A DNA stretch of 64,000 nt from Sphingopyxis sp. FD7 (GCF_003609835.1 NZ_AP017898.1:3162001-3226000); one strand, 5' to 3'; shown: positions 1 through 9,009, counted from the first letter of the stretch. Translations and numbers: made by a program. The notes: generated from the letters alone by a model not told the origin.

Positions 1-2038
1 CCACCGACCCGTCGCTCGCCACCTCGCCAAAACCACTGAGCTGCAACGCCTTGAAACGGCGCGTATATCCAGCGCCGATGCGCGCGCGATCGAGCCCGCG
101 ATCATAGCCGAGCTCGGCGCGCCATTCGGCGTCACCCTTCCCGGCCCATTCGCCGATCAGCGTCATGCGGGTGTCGCCGCCCTCGCCGGCCAGCGCAAAG
201 CGCGCCTCGCCGCGGAGACGCACGCGCCCGATGCGCGCGTTGGCGAGCAGGCTGGCGGTCAGATTGTCGGGCGGGTCGGGCCCCACCGGCGCCTTCGTCC
301 GGCTCCAGTCGAGCTGGCCCGTAAAGGTCAGCGCGCGGAAATTCGCCGACGCGCGCGCACTCGCCTCGATGCTGTCGAACCCCGACCCGCGCTCGACGTG
401 CCGCAGATCGAAATGCAGCGGCAGCATCGTCCGCCCGAGCTTGACCGACTGGTCGAGCGAAACCGAGGTTATAGCATTGACATTGTTCACGAATCTGTCC
501 GACACAAACCCGCCCCAGCCGCGCATCGCGTCGGCGCGAATATGGGTCTCGCCAAAGGCGGCGAGCCAGCTCGCGCGTGCCGCGCCACCGCCATCGTCGG
601 CCTGCGCCACGCCGACTTCGAGCAAGGTCGGGCCGATCGAACGCCGCAGCGCGACCTCGCCATAGTTACGGCGGACATTCTCGATCAGCAGGCTGTGCGC
701 ATGAGCGGCGATCGACGTGCGCGTGTCCAGCCCGCGTTCGATCCCCAGCGTGCCGCGCCAGCCGCGACGAAACGCTCCACGCCGCCGGTTTCCGAAGCTG
801 AAAAGGTCGGTATCCTCCTGCGCGATGCCCGCCCAATACCAGGTTTGCTGCGGGGGAATCGAATCCATGCCGACCTGCACCTGCCGGATCTCGCGGCGGA
901 TCTGCCCCTGCGGGCCATAAAGCACGATCTCGAACCGATTGGCGCCATATTGCAGCGGCACGTCGATAAACTCGTAACGGCCGTCGCCCGTCGGCGTGGT
1001 GAAGGCGAGCAACTGCCCGTTGCGATACAGTTCGGCATCCCAGCCCGCGGGCAGGTCGCCGCGAAAATCGGTCTTGTCGAAGGCGTCGGGCCGCTCGACG
1101 GGGCGGTTGGTCACCACCGCGCCGCGGCCGGCCGCCGAAGCGGCGACGATTCCCGTCGACAGCAGGCTGACATCCCCCGCCGCGTAATGCGTCGCCCGCA
1201 GCGGCCCCAGCAGCCGTCCGTCGGGATCTGTGCGGTAGAGGCGCATCCTGAGGCTGTCGGGCACGCCCTCATTGTCCGACGACAGCCGCGCATCGAAGCT
1301 CTGCCCGGCGAGTTCGCCCGCCGCAAAAATCTCGTAGCGCGCCTGCACATGGGAACCGCCGCGCTTGTCCGATACTGCGCCCGCCGAGGCGACGACATCG
1401 ACCGACGGCGTCGCCCACGCCCGGTACGGCCGCGCCGCCTGCGGCAGGCTGGCGAGGTCGAAGTGCGCCGGTGGGCGGATCGCGGCGGCGCGCGCGCGGC
1501 GTTCGGCGGCGAGCTGAAAGGGCAGCTTGTCCTTCGTATCGACGCGCAGCACCGCATTCGACAAATCGGCGGCGAGCGGCACGCCGAGCCACTGGTTCAG
1601 GCTGTCGAGATCGACGCACCAGCCCGCCGCGGTATCGCGGATCGTCGTCGCGTCGAGGCGATAGCGGGCGCTTCCCGCGCGCACCTCGCCCGCGTCGCGA
1701 TCGATCGACAGGCTGCGCCGCTCGTCAAACACCCAGCCGGTTGCGCGGCGCAACTTCCGGTCGACGCGCACCGCAAGGTCGAGCGCGAGCACGACATCGC
1801 CGAGGTCGACGCAGATCCCCTGCGGCGTCTGATAGCCGCGCACCCCGTCGCCGAGGCGGTACGGCCCCGACCGCACGTCGAACAACCAGCTGTCGTCCTC
1901 ATTCGGTGCCCAGCTGTCGGCCCGAATGGAGAGCGACGAGCGTTCAAGCGCCTGGGTGCCGGTCGGGACCATTGCCCCCACCAGCGCCAGCACCGCCAGC
2001 GCGCCCCTCCGCCATCGGCCAAGCGCCGCGCGGATCAT
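1..2038 (-). CDS. Fimbrial/pilus outer-membrane usher-like protein, 3' end beyond window
   Basis: The frame is open from an ATG at 2038 to the window edge (about 679 codons), with an in-frame TAA eight codons upstream. It begins with a signal peptide (MIRAALGRWRRGALAVLALV, cleavage near TQA). Around residues 340-420 the stretch RGDLPAGWDAELYRNGQLL followed by GRYEFIDVPLQYGANRFEI is typical of ushers, the beta-barrel pores that assemble pilus subunits in the outer membrane. It follows the chaperone gene by 32 nt, and the DUF4402 pilin-like gene lies further upstream on the same strand, which supports a chaperone-usher system. The first 200 residues do not look like the classical PapC N-domain, so it probably belongs to a divergent alphaproteobacterial usher group. 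The C-terminal part is missing. Confidence 0.8.
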   Translation of the reverse strand, partial: MIRAALGRWRRGALAVLALVGAMVPTGTQALERSSLSIRADSWAPNEDDSWLFDVRSGPYRLGDGVRGYQTPQGICVDLGDVVLALDLAVRVDRKLRRATGWVFDERRSLSIDRDAGEVRAGSARYRLDATTIRDTAAGWCVDLDSLNQWLGVPLAADLSNAVLRVDTKDKLPFQLAAERRARAAAIRPPAHFDLASLPQAARPYRAWATPSVDVVASAGAVSDKRGGSHVQARYEIFAAGELAGQSFDARLSSDNEGVPDSLRMRLYRTDPDGRLLGPLRATHYAAGDVSLLSTGIVAASAAGRGAVVTNRPVERPDAFDKTDFRGDLPAGWDAELYRNGQLLAFTTPTGDGRYEFIDVPLQYGANRFEIVLYGPQGQIRREIRQVQVGMDSIPPQQTWYWAGIAQEDTDLFSFGNRRRGAFRRGWRGTLGIERGLDTRTSIAAHAHSLLIENVRRNYGEVALRRSIGPTLLEVGVAQADDGGGAARASWLAAFGETHIRADAMRGWGGFVSDRFVNNVNAITSVSLDQSVKLGRTMLPLHFDLRHVERGSGFDSIEASARASANFRALTFTGQLDWSRTKAPVGPDPPDNLTASLLANARIGRVRLRGEARFALAGEGGDTRMTLIGEWAGKGDAEWRAELGYDRGLDRARIGAGYTRRFKALQLSGFGEVASDGSV

Positions 2039-2070
2039 CGCCCTGCCTGCGCCGGTCCGCCCTTAGCGCC

Positions 2071-2895
2071 TCACCTCACCACCCGCTCGGCTTCGTCGAT
2101 CGTTCCGCCGCCGAGCTCGCGGTCTTCGGTATAGCGAATGCGCACCGACCCCTTGAGCTTCGCCGCGACCTCCTGCGGCACGCGCAGCGACACCTGGCGC
2201 TCGGCGATTTCGGGATAGACCGCGATGCCGCGTGCGACGAGCAGCGGCTCGGCTACCCCCGGCCGCGTCACCTCAATGTCGCCATAGACCGAGCGATTGC
2301 CCGTACGCGTCAGATCGAAATTGAACGCTGCGCCCTCATCGCTCTCGCTCACCCAGGCCTCGCCGATCGCCGCCTCGGCGTCCAGGTCACCGACGCGCAC
2401 GATCACCGGGATGGTGATGCCATAGATCGGCGTCAGCGCGATCGACACGCCCGTGCTCGCGGGCCTGGGCTCGGCGGTCGCCGCAACCGCATCGGGGACC
2501 GCGCGGAACAGCATGTGCGCGCGATATTCGCCCGGCGGCGTCCCTTCGGGCACGCGCACGCCGACGCGCACGACCTGGGGCTGATTCGGCGGCAGGGTGA
2601 CGCGGCGCGGGCTGAAGACGATCATGTTCAGCGCCGCCCTTTCGGCATCATTCGCATCGGCTTCGGCGATCTCGTCGAGCCCGCCCGCTGCGGTCATCCG
2701 CTTGACTTCAAGGCTGACGCGATAAGTCGCGGGCTCGGCACCGATATTGTTGAGCACGACTTCGGTCCCGCGCGACCCGTCGAGAATGACGCGCGTCGGC
2801 GCGACGAGCAGGTCGCCCGCGGCGTGCGCGGGCACCGACAGCAAGGCGAGCGCGCCCGCGGCAAGCAGGCGAAAGGCTTTGAAAAGGCGCAGCAT
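2071..2895 (-). CDS. Periplasmic pilus-assembly chaperone (PapD-like fold)
   Basis: A 274-residue protein with signal peptide (MLRLFKAFRLLAAGALALL, cleavage after AHA). The N-terminal immunoglobulin-like domain reads LLVAPTRVILDGSRGTEVVL, followed by FSPRRVTLPPNQPQVVRVGV, the pattern of pilus chaperone domain 1. The second domain covers roughly residues 140-260. Such chaperones hold pilus subunits in the periplasm by donating a beta strand and deliver them to the usher encoded just downstream. ATG 2895 was chosen because it starts directly at the signal peptide. A GTG at 2910 would add five residues. It lies 473 bp from the DUF4402 gene because a repeat element sits between them, so the two may or may not share a transcript. 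Confidence 0.85.
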   Translation of the reverse strand: MLRLFKAFRLLAAGALALLSVPAHAAGDLLVAPTRVILDGSRGTEVVLNNIGAEPATYRVSLEVKRMTAAGGLDEIAEADANDAERAALNMIVFSPRRVTLPPNQPQVVRVGVRVPEGTPPGEYRAHMLFRAVPDAVAATAEPRPASTGVSIALTPIYGITIPVIVRVGDLDAEAAIGEAWVSESDEGAAFNFDLTRTGNRSVYGDIEVTRPGVAEPLLVARGIAVYPEIAERQVSLRVPQEVAAKLKGSVRIRYTEDRELGGGTIDEAERVVR

Positions 2896-3063
2896 GGATA
2901 CGATCCCCACAATCGTTGGCGAGTCGGGGGCTGGCTGGTCCTTGCCCCCTTCGGTTGGTCGCCCCCTGCCTGGCGCAACATGGTTGATATTTCGCTAACC
3001 ACGCCGTTGCCTGTCCGACAAATGAAAGCGGCCGCCGGGTCCATCCCGACGGCCGCCCAGACC

Positions 3064-3322
3064 CTGTTTCAGTGAAATTGAAGCGACGAGATCGTGCAGC
3101 GAGCTGTGCCGGGGAGGAGCGTTGCGCCGTGCGGGCCGGTGGGCCCGTGCAAGCGACGCGGCGCGCCCGGCGCGGCTCGGTGGACGACCGCCTGTGGCGG
3201 CGGGCGGATTTGCCGCGAGGACGTCGTTGCTCGTCGGTCACGATGGAAAACCATCGCTCCCTCCTCGCGCCTCGCCTCGCGACAAATCTGCTCCGTCCCG
3301 CGCTTCAATCTCACTGAAACAG
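3064..3322. repeat. 259-bp element bounded by 22-bp inverted repeats (MITE-like candidate)
   Basis: The arms are 3064-3085 and 3301-3322. They start CTGTTTCAGTGA and match over 22 bp with one mismatch, as inverted copies. A weaker match extends five bases outward on each side. The interior is GC-rich and contains only short spurious reading frames. No clear target-site duplication is visible. It fills the gap between the DUF4402 gene and the chaperone gene, both on the minus strand. It could be a non-autonomous mobile element, a large REP-type palindrome or a long structured RNA. Confidence 0.6.
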
Positions 3323-3368
3323 AGCCTAGCGCTTCGGCGCGCGCGGCCCTCCGGCCCCCCGCGCTCTG

Positions 3369-3866
3369 TTACTGGTAGTTCGCGGTGACGTTGAACGTGC
3401 CGCTGTAATCGCCCGCGGTCTGGTTGGCGCCGACGTTCAGCGTGCCGCCGACCTGGAAGCTGCCCCCGCTCGCGCCGAGCGTGATCGTCGTATCCGAATA
3501 GGTCAGCGACGAGCTCATCGTGCCGCCAAGCGAGCCATTGAGCGTGACGTTCGCATCGCCGCCAACCACGACGACCGCGCCTTCGGTGCCTTCGACATCG
3601 AAGTTCGCGGCAGTGGTCGTGCCGGTGCAGGTCAGCCCCGCGCCACAGCTGACCGCGCCAGCGGTCGAGACGCTGACGGTCGAAGCGGTCGCGCCGCTGA
3701 TGATCGTCGCGAACTGCAGGTCGCTGGTGTTGGTGAGCGTGATCTGGCGCAGGATCTTGGCGGTCGCCGTGCTCGTCGCGGTCGCCGCGTGCGCCGCCGA
3801 GGCGTTGAAGGCGAAAGCAGCAATCGCGGCGCCCAGCAGGGCGCGCTTCATTCCAGTGGTGCGCAT
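3369..3866 (-). CDS. DUF4402 domain protein, pilin-like secreted subunit
   Basis: 165 residues. The start ATG 3866 has an AAGGGA ribosome site 8 nt upstream; earlier codons in the frame lack one. A signal peptide (KRALLGAAIAAFAFNASAAHA) precedes a mature protein rich in Thr, Ser, Gly and Ala. It begins ATATSTATAKILRQITLT and ends GDYSGTFNVTANYQ, the characteristic terminal strand of DUF4402 proteins. Two cysteines (SCGAGLTC) could form a disulfide. DUF4402 proteins are commonly encoded beside chaperone-usher genes, as here, so a role as the exported or polymerised subunit is inferred. It is the first gene of the locus as transcribed, preceded by a 569-bp gap. Confidence 0.8.
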   Translation of the reverse strand: MRTTGMKRALLGAAIAAFAFNASAAHAATATSTATAKILRQITLTNTSDLQFATIISGATASTVSVSTAGAVSCGAGLTCTGTTTAANFDVEGTEGAVVVVGGDANVTLNGSLGGTMSSSLTYSDTTITLGASGGSFQVGGTLNVGANQTAGDYSGTFNVTANYQ

Positions 3867-4211
3867 ATGATTGGTCCCTTGATTCGATAAATGGTCAAAA
3901 TCCGAATGGAAATCCCACCCCATTCGCCAACCTCTTTAGGCGCCCAGCCGTTCAGGCTTTGCCAGCAATCATGGTTAACGATACATTAGGGGTTGCAGCC
4001 GGTTCCAGAGTATAATCCTTGAAAAACATCTAATTGCATCGAATCCGCCCGCGGCATCGACATCGGGTTTCGGATCTTTCCGGCCCGGCATGATACAGTT
4101 CGGGCATTGCTCGCAGCGATTCGCGACCCGGTGGATCGCGCCGCGTTGCCGAATCGGCCGAAATCCAGGGCGCCCACCCTATCATGGTGGAATCGACGTT
4201 CGTTTCATCAT

Positions 4212-4298
4212 CGTCATCCCGGGCTTGATCCGGGATCCCGCTTTTCTTCTGTCCGCGCGCGAAAGAAGGCGGGACCCCGGGTCAAGCCCGGGGTGACG
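4212..4298. repeat. REP-like inverted pair, GTCATCCCGGGCTTG family
   Basis: CGTCATCCCGGGCTTGATCC on the left is mirrored by an imperfect inverted copy ending GGTGACG on the right, around a centre of about 25 bases. Each half is itself partly palindromic. Related units with the core GTCATCCCGG occur at 15674-15749, 23857-23932 and 31518-31548. Confidence 0.75.
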
Positions 4299-4332
4299 AC
4301 ATCAATGTGGTGAACTTTGGTTCAGGTGAATA

Positions 4333-4373
4333 GAGTGCGCCCGGTTTTGATCGAATCAGAACCGAGCGCACTC
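4333..4373 (-). terminator. Strong hairpin just downstream of parB, possible terminator
   Basis: GAGTGCGCCCGGTTTTGAT pairs with its inverted copy ending GCGCACTC, giving a stem of about 18 bp with two mismatches and a very short loop. It lies 62 bp after the parB stop. In the direction of parB transcription no run of T follows, so it is not a textbook intrinsic terminator. It may stabilise the mRNA 3' end, or be a protein-binding palindrome. Confidence 0.4.
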
Positions 4374-4435
4374 CAGATTCTTGTTTTGCCGTGTTTTCCG
4401 AGTCGTCAGATGATCCCACCTGACTTGAAAACTCG

Positions 4436-5395
4436 CTAGATACCCTCGCCCGACAATCGCTGGCAGATCATGTCGAGCTGGTCGAGCGACGCGAATTTCA
4501 GCGTCAGCGCACCCTTGCCGCCGCCCGCATATTGGATCGCCACCCCGATACCGAGCAGTTCGGACAGATGGCGCTCGACCGCGACGATGTCGGGGTCGCG
4601 CCCGCCGGGGCCGTCCATGCTCTTATATTCGAGCGGCGCCTTGCGCCCGCCGCCGCGCCCCGCGCGCACCAGCGCCTCGACCGCGCGCACCGACAAGCCT
4701 TCCTTGACCACCTTGCGCGCGATCGCTTCGGCATCGTCGGCGCCGATCAGCGCGCGCGCGTGGCCCATCGCGAGCGACCCGTCGCCGACGAGCGCCTGCA
4801 CGGCGTCGGGCAGGTCGAGCAGGCGCATCAGATTTGCGACATGGCTGCGCGACTTGCCGACCAGTTTCGCGAGTGCTTCCTGATTATGCCCGAAATCCTC
4901 GATCAGGCGGCGATAGGCGCTCGCCTCCTCGATCGCGTTCAGATCCTGCCGCTGGATATTCTCGACGAGCGCGATCTCATAGGTCGCGGCATCGTTCAGC
5001 TCGCGCACGAGCGCCGGAATCTGGTGCAGCCCCGCGCGCTGCGCCGCACGCCAGCGGCGCTCACCCGCAACCAGCTGAAAACCATCGCCATCGGGCGACC
5101 GGCGCACGATGATCGGTTGCAACAAGCCGCGCAGGCCAATCGAATCGGCGAGTTCGGCGATCGCCGCCTCGTCGAAATGGCGGCGCGGCTGACCGGGCAG
5201 CGGGCGGATCGCGCCGACGGGCACATGCTGCACGGAATCGCCCGCCACCGGCGCGGCGCGCGCCGCGCCGCCCGGCGTTGCCAGAACCGGCGCCTCGACC
5301 GCGACGTCGCCGAACAGCGCGTTCAGCCCGCGCCCCAGGCCGGACGGGCGTTTGCGCGGCGAGGATACGCTATTTTCTTCTTTTTTATCAGTCAT
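4436..5395 (-). CDS. parB: Chromosome-partitioning protein ParB
   Basis: 319 residues. ParB binds parS sites and spreads as a CTP-dependent clamp, recruiting ParA and condensin for origin segregation. After a basic N-terminus (GLGRGLNALFG, the usual ParA-interacting segment) comes the ParB/Spo0J nuclease-like domain with the conserved GERRWRAAQRAGL (about residue 110-125), then ENIQRQDLNAIEEA and the helix-turn-helix region around VGKSRSHVANLMRLLDLP. The C-terminal dimerisation segment ends the protein. Its ATG follows the parA stop directly (TAAATG), so the two are co-translated. Three perfect parS palindromes lie 0.9-3.7 kb upstream in the same cluster. Confidence 0.97.
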   Translation of the reverse strand: MTDKKEENSVSSPRKRPSGLGRGLNALFGDVAVEAPVLATPGGAARAAPVAGDSVQHVPVGAIRPLPGQPRRHFDEAAIAELADSIGLRGLLQPIIVRRSPDGDGFQLVAGERRWRAAQRAGLHQIPALVRELNDAATYEIALVENIQRQDLNAIEEASAYRRLIEDFGHNQEALAKLVGKSRSHVANLMRLLDLPDAVQALVGDGSLAMGHARALIGADDAEAIARKVVKEGLSVRAVEALVRAGRGGGRKAPLEYKSMDGPGGRDPDIVAVERHLSELLGIGVAIQYAGGGKGALTLKFASLDQLDMICQRLSGEGI

Positions 5396-6178
5396 TTATG
5401 CTGCCTTGCGAATCTCGGGAAGCCGGTCGATCAGCTCGCGCGCGAGCGCAATATAGGCCGCCGACCCGGCGCAGCGATGGTCATAGATGAGCGCGGGGAG
5501 CCCGTGGCTCGGCGCTTCGGACAAGCGAACGTTGCGCGGGATCACCGTGTCGAACACCACCGGCCCCAGCACCTCGCGCACATCGTCGGACACCTGGTCG
5601 GTCAGCCGGTTGCGCCGGTCGAACATGGTGAGCGCGACCCCGAGGATCGACAATTTCTGGTTGAAACGCTCGCGCACGCGCTCGACCGTCGTGAGCAGCT
5701 GACTCAATCCCTCGAGCGCAAAAAATTCGCATTGCAGCGGCACGAGCAGCGATTCGGCGGCGATCAGCGCATTGAGCGTCAGCATCCCCAGTGACGGCGG
5801 GCAATCGATCAGGCAAATGTCCCATTGCCCCGCTTCGGCGCCCGACAGGGCTTTTTGCAGCCGGTGGAGGCGGTCCTGAAACTCGATCAGCTCGATCTCG
5901 GCGCCCGACAGATCGACCGTCGCGCTGACGATGTCGAGCCGCGGTACGGCGGTCGCGATCGCGCATTCGGCCACCGTCGCATCCCCGCGCAGCAACTCAT
6001 AGCTTGAGCATTCGCGTTGCGCCTGCTTGATCCCCAGCCCCGTCGAGGCATTGCCCTGCGGATCGAGGTCGATGATCAGCGTGCGCCAGCCCGTCGCCGC
6101 GAGTGCGGTCGCCAGATTGATCGCTGTCGTTGTCTTGCCGACCCCACCCTTCTGGTTCGCCACGGCAATGCGGATCAT
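5396..6178 (-). CDS. parA: Chromosome-partitioning ATPase ParA
   Basis: 260 residues. Starts MIRIAVANQKGGVGKTT, the deviant Walker A motif of ParA/Soj ATPases, with the Walker A' and B regions at LIIDLDPQGNAS and CLIDCPPSLGML. ParA dimerises on ATP, binds DNA non-specifically and moves ParB-parS complexes. ATG 6178 is supported by a GAGGGA ribosome site and by the motif beginning at residue 5; upstream in-frame codons are the tail of rsmG in another frame. Its start overlaps the rsmG stop by four bases (ATGA). It forms the rsmG-parA-parB unit standard in origin-proximal clusters. Confidence 0.97.
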   Translation of the reverse strand: MIRIAVANQKGGVGKTTTAINLATALAATGWRTLIIDLDPQGNASTGLGIKQAQRECSSYELLRGDATVAECAIATAVPRLDIVSATVDLSGAEIELIEFQDRLHRLQKALSGAEAGQWDICLIDCPPSLGMLTLNALIAAESLLVPLQCEFFALEGLSQLLTTVERVRERFNQKLSILGVALTMFDRRNRLTDQVSDDVREVLGPVVFDTVIPRNVRLSEAPSHGLPALIYDHRCAGSAAYIALARELIDRLPEIRKAA

Positions 6179-6834
6179 GCTTTCCCTCGCTTTTTCGGCG
6201 CGATACGCCCCGTTCCGACCAATATGCCGCTTTCGGCATCGGTACGGCTCTGTTCCACGTGGAACATTCTCTGCCACGCCTCGGGCAGCGATGCCAGTTC
6301 CTTAACCCCGTTTCGCCCTTTTGGCAGCAGCCAGCGCGTCGATTCGGTGGAAAAACGCGCGGATAAGTCGATGAGCCGGTCGAGCGGCGCAAAGGCGCGC
6401 GCGCTGATCGTCGCCGCGGGGCGCGTTTCGATGCGCTCAAGCGGCGCTTCGGCGACCTCCACATGGCCAAGACCCAGATCGGCCACGACCGCGCGCAGGA
6501 AATCGCAGCGGCGGCGGCGCGATTCGATGAGCAGCATCGGCCGCGCGCTCAGAATCGCGACGACCAGCCCCGGCAATCCTGGCCCGCTCCCCAGGTCGAC
6601 CCAAAGCCCCTTGCCTCCGGTATCGAGTCCGAGCAACTGCGCGCTGTCGGCAATATGCCGCACCCAAATCGTCGGGATCGTGGACGCGGCGATCAGGTTC
6701 TGCCGGTCATTCTCGGCCACCAGCATCGCCGCGAACCGCTCGAGCTGCGTCCATTGTTCGGTCGAAGGCGCGAACGCCTGCGTCAGCCAGCCGCGCGCAG
6801 CGTGTTCATCCTTCAATAGTTCGGCAGCGCTCAC
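6175..6834 (-). CDS. rsmG: 16S rRNA (guanine-N7) methyltransferase RsmG (GidB)
   Basis: 219 residues. Methylates N7 of G527 in 16S rRNA using S-adenosylmethionine. The motif LWVDLGSGPGLPGLVVAI (about residues 83-100) is the SAM-binding loop. NLIAASTIPTIWVRHIADS before it is the family signature. A parS palindrome (6251-6266) is embedded near the 3' end and is read as MFHVEQ, so the coding sequence accommodates the partition site. It overlaps the parA start by four bases. Confidence 0.95.
   Translation of the reverse strand: MSAAELLKDEHAARGWLTQAFAPSTEQWTQLERFAAMLVAENDRQNLIAASTIPTIWVRHIADSAQLLGLDTGGKGLWVDLGSGPGLPGLVVAILSARPMLLIESRRRRCDFLRAVVADLGLGHVEVAEAPLERIETRPAATISARAFAPLDRLIDLSARFSTESTRWLLPKGRNGVKELASLPEAWQRMFHVEQSRTDAESGILVGTGRIAPKKRGKA
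6251..6266. promoter_or_regulatory. parS: parS site 1 (inside rsmG)
   Basis: TGTTCCACGTGGAACA, a perfect 16-bp palindrome that differs from the canonical TGTTTCACGTGAAACA only by the symmetric C/G pair. It lies in the 3' part of rsmG, just upstream of parA. ParB loading site. Confidence 0.93.
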
Positions 6835-7137
6835 GTCGTTCCTTCACCAGCCGCGCGATGCGGGATTATCATCCGTCTTCGCGCCTTTGCGCCTTTGCGT
6901 GAGATTTTGAAAGCCTCACGCAAAGACGCAAAGGCGCGAAGAGAGGGGCCAGCTCTTCCGGCGCTGCAGAATCTTCTCACACAAAGATGTCGCGCCGACC
7001 CTCATACCACGGCTCATGATCCGCTCACCGCCGGTTTTTGCTCGAGTCGAGATTTCGCGGTACGGGAGCCTCCCGCCAGAACCAACGCGGCCGTCTTCGT
7101 GTCCTTGTGTGAGATTCCCAAACCTGCCTTCGCAGAT
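6835..7137. other. 303-bp intergenic region between mnmG and rsmG
   Basis: No gene was found. It holds the strong inverted repeat at 6876-6942 and, further right around 7085-7115, a degenerate related piece (GTCTTCGTGTCCTTGTGTGA). It separates the mnmG stop from the rsmG start, so the two genes may be transcribed separately. Confidence 0.6.
6876..6942. repeat. 28-bp inverted repeat, CTTCGCGCCTTTGCG family
   Basis: Left arm 6876-6903 and right arm 6915-6942 match as inverted copies at 27 of 28 positions, around an 11-base centre. The unit contains tandem CTTTGCG words. Degenerate relatives with ACACAAAGACG occur near 9073 and in the repeat at 26227-26365. It may serve as a transcript 3'-end structure for mnmG, or be a dispersed REP element. 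Confidence 0.75.
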
Positions 7138-9009
7138 TCAAGCCGCGCGCCGCCGGCTATGCACCATGATCGCGGTGAGCGCCGCGGGCGTCACCCCGTC
7201 GATTCGCGACGCCTGCCCCAGCGTTTCGGGACGTGCCTTGGTCAGCCGTTCGACCATCTCGCGCGACAGCCCGCCGATCGCGCCATAGTCGAGCGCGGGG
7301 TCGAGACTGATCGCCTCGTTCGCCGCGAGCGCGCGGAGTTCGGCTTCGTGGCGCGCGATATAGGGCGCATAATGTGCGTCTTCGACGACTTCGGCCAGGA
7401 TCGTCCGATCGATCGATTCGATCGCGGGCGCCAGAATCATCAACTGCTCGACCGTCACGTCGCGAAAGCGCAACAGGTCGATTCGCCGCCGCGCGATGCC
7501 GTCGCCGGGCAGCGGCAATCCGATCGCCGCATAATCGGCGGTCGCCACCGGCGCTTCGAGCAGTGCCTCGGCGCGCGCCCGCTCGGCCATCCGCGCATCG
7601 AACAGCGCCGCGGTCGCGGGCCGCACCAGCCCCAGCGCCTTCCCCTTCGGGGTCAGCCGCGTCGCCGCATTGTCGGCGCGCAGCCGCAAGCGATATTCGG
7701 CGCGCGCGGTGAGCATCCGATACGGCTCGGTCACCCCCTGCAACACCAGGTCGTCGACCATCACCCCGATATAGGATTCGGACCGTTCAAGGATCAACGG
7801 GTCGCGGCCCTGAACGGCGAGCGCGGCATTGGCGCCCGCGACCAGCCCCTGCGCCGCGGCTTCCTCATATCCGGTCGTGCCGTTGATCTGCCCCGCGCAC
7901 CACAGCCCGGCGATAGCGCGCACCTGCAAGGTCCGGTCGAGCGCACGCGGATCGATATGGTCATATTCGACCGCATAGCCCGGAACGACCATTTCGACCG
8001 TCTCAAGCCCCTCCATCGTGCGCAGCATCGCGAGCTGCACATCGGCGGGGAGCGAGGTCGAAATGCCGTTCGGATAGACAAGATGCGTGTCGAGCCCTTC
8101 CGGTTCGAGGAACACCTGATGCCCGTCGCGGTCGGCGAAGCGATGGATCTTGTCCTCGATCGACGGGCAGTAGCGCGGTCCCGCCGCGCCGATCGCGCCG
8201 GTAAACAGCGGCGAGCGGTGCAGATTATTGGCGATGATCCGATGCGATTCGGCGTTGGTGCGCGTGATCGCGCAGAAAATCTGCGGCACGCTCCGCCCAT
8301 TGTTCCACGTGGAACAGGTCCAGGTCGCGCCCTCAGCGCTATCCGACGGCTGTTCGGCAAGCCGCGCCCAATCGATCGTCCGGCCGTCGAGTCGCGGCGG
8401 GGTTCCCGTCTTGAGCCTAGCCATCGGCAGATCGGCGGCGCGAAGCTGCGCGGCGAGCCGGTGTGCCCCCGCTTCGCCGATACGCCCGCCCGCCATCCGC
8501 TCCTCGCCGCGAAACAGTCGCCCGCCGAGAAAGGTGCCCGTCGCGAGCACGACGGCCGACGCTTTCAGCCCCGACCCGTCGCCGAGTTCGAGACCTTCGA
8601 CCCGTGCGCCGTCGGCCGAAAGCGTCAGCGCGGCGGCTTCGCCTGCGACGACGGTAATGCGATCTTCCGCCGCGAGCAAAGTCTGGATCGCGTCGCGATA
8701 CAGCTTGCGGTCGGCCTGGATGCGCGGCCCCTGCACCGCGGCGCCCTTCGACGCATTGAGCATCCGGTAATGGATCGCCGCGGCGTCGGCGGCGCGCGCC
8801 ATCCAGCCGTCGAGCGCATCGACCTCGCGCATCAGATGGCCCTTGCCCAGCCCGCCGATCGCCGGGTTGCACGACATCGTCCCGATCAGCGCCGGGTCGA
8901 AACTGACCAGCGCAACCCGCGCACCCAGCCGCGCCGCGGCCGCGGCGGCCTCGGTCCCGGCATGTCCACCGCCGACGACGATGACATCGAAAATTGCGCT
9001 GCTGGTCAT
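7138..9009 (-). CDS. mnmG: tRNA uridine-5-carboxymethylaminomethyl synthesis protein MnmG (GidA)
   Basis: About 623 residues. With MnmE it installs the cmnm5 group on wobble U34 of certain tRNAs, using FAD and NADH. The N-terminus carries [18 protein letters not shown] (FAD-binding), then [14 protein letters not shown], and later [19 protein letters not shown] and [13 protein letters not shown], all family signatures. Start at ATG 9009 places the FAD motif at the usual distance; ATG 9024 would add five residues. A parS site sits inside (8301-8316), and the local peptide [13 protein letters not shown] departs from the usual MnmG sequence there. Adjacent to mnmE, its functional partner. Confidence 0.96.
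   Translation of the reverse strand: MTSSAIFDVIVVGGGHAGTEAAAAAARLGARVALVSFDPALIGTMSCNPAIGGLGKGHLMREVDALDGWMARAADAAAIHYRMLNASKGAAVQGPRIQADRKLYRDAIQTLLAAEDRITVVAGEAAALTLSADGARVEGLELGDGSGLKASAVVLATGTFLGGRLFRGEERMAGGRIGEAGAHRLAAQLRAADLPMARLKTGTPPRLDGRTIDWARLAEQPSDSAEGATWTCSTWNNGRSVPQIFCAITRTNAESHRIIANNLHRSPLFTGAIGAAGPRYCPSIEDKIHRFADRDGHQVFLEPEGLDTHLVYPNGISTSLPADVQLAMLRTMEGLETVEMVVPGYAVEYDHIDPRALDRTLQVRAIAGLWCAGQINGTTGYEEAAAQGLVAGANAALAVQGRDPLILERSESYIGVMVDDLVLQGVTEPYRMLTARAEYRLRLRADNAATRLTPKGKALGLVRPATAALFDARMAERARAEALLEAPVATADYAAIGLPLPGDGIARRRIDLLRFRDVTVEQLMILAPAIESIDRTILAEVVEDAHYAPYIARHEAELRALAANEAISLDPALDYGAIGGLSREMVERLTKARPETLGQASRIDGVTPAALTAIMVHSRRRAA
8301..8316. promoter_or_regulatory. parS: parS site 2 (inside mnmG)
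   Basis: A perfect copy of TGTTCCACGTGGAACA within the mnmG coding sequence, read in frame as part of CSTWN. ParB loading site. Confidence 0.93.

Larger units (their letters stand above)
3867..4435. other. 569-bp intergenic region between parB and the DUF4402 gene
   Basis: No gene was found. The left half is comparatively AT-rich (for example around 3965-4030) and should hold the promoter of the DUF4402 gene, which is transcribed leftward. The right half holds a REP-like inverted pair (4212-4298) and a separate hairpin just after parB (4333-4373), both listed on their own. Confidence 0.6.

Noticed and set aside
398-2134. 578-codon open frame on the plus strand
   Set aside because: The minus strand carries a continuous usher-like frame with signal peptide and family motifs; the plus frame is its shadow.
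3069-3317. Two mutually inverted 81-codon frames in the inverted-repeat element
   Set aside because: They begin alike (MRLKR / MKLKR) only because both start inside the inverted arms; the rest is Arg-rich with no resemblance and no ribosome site.
4333-4373. Textbook Rho-independent terminator for parB
   Set aside because: The hairpin is strong, but no T run follows in the parB direction, so it was listed only as a low-confidence candidate.
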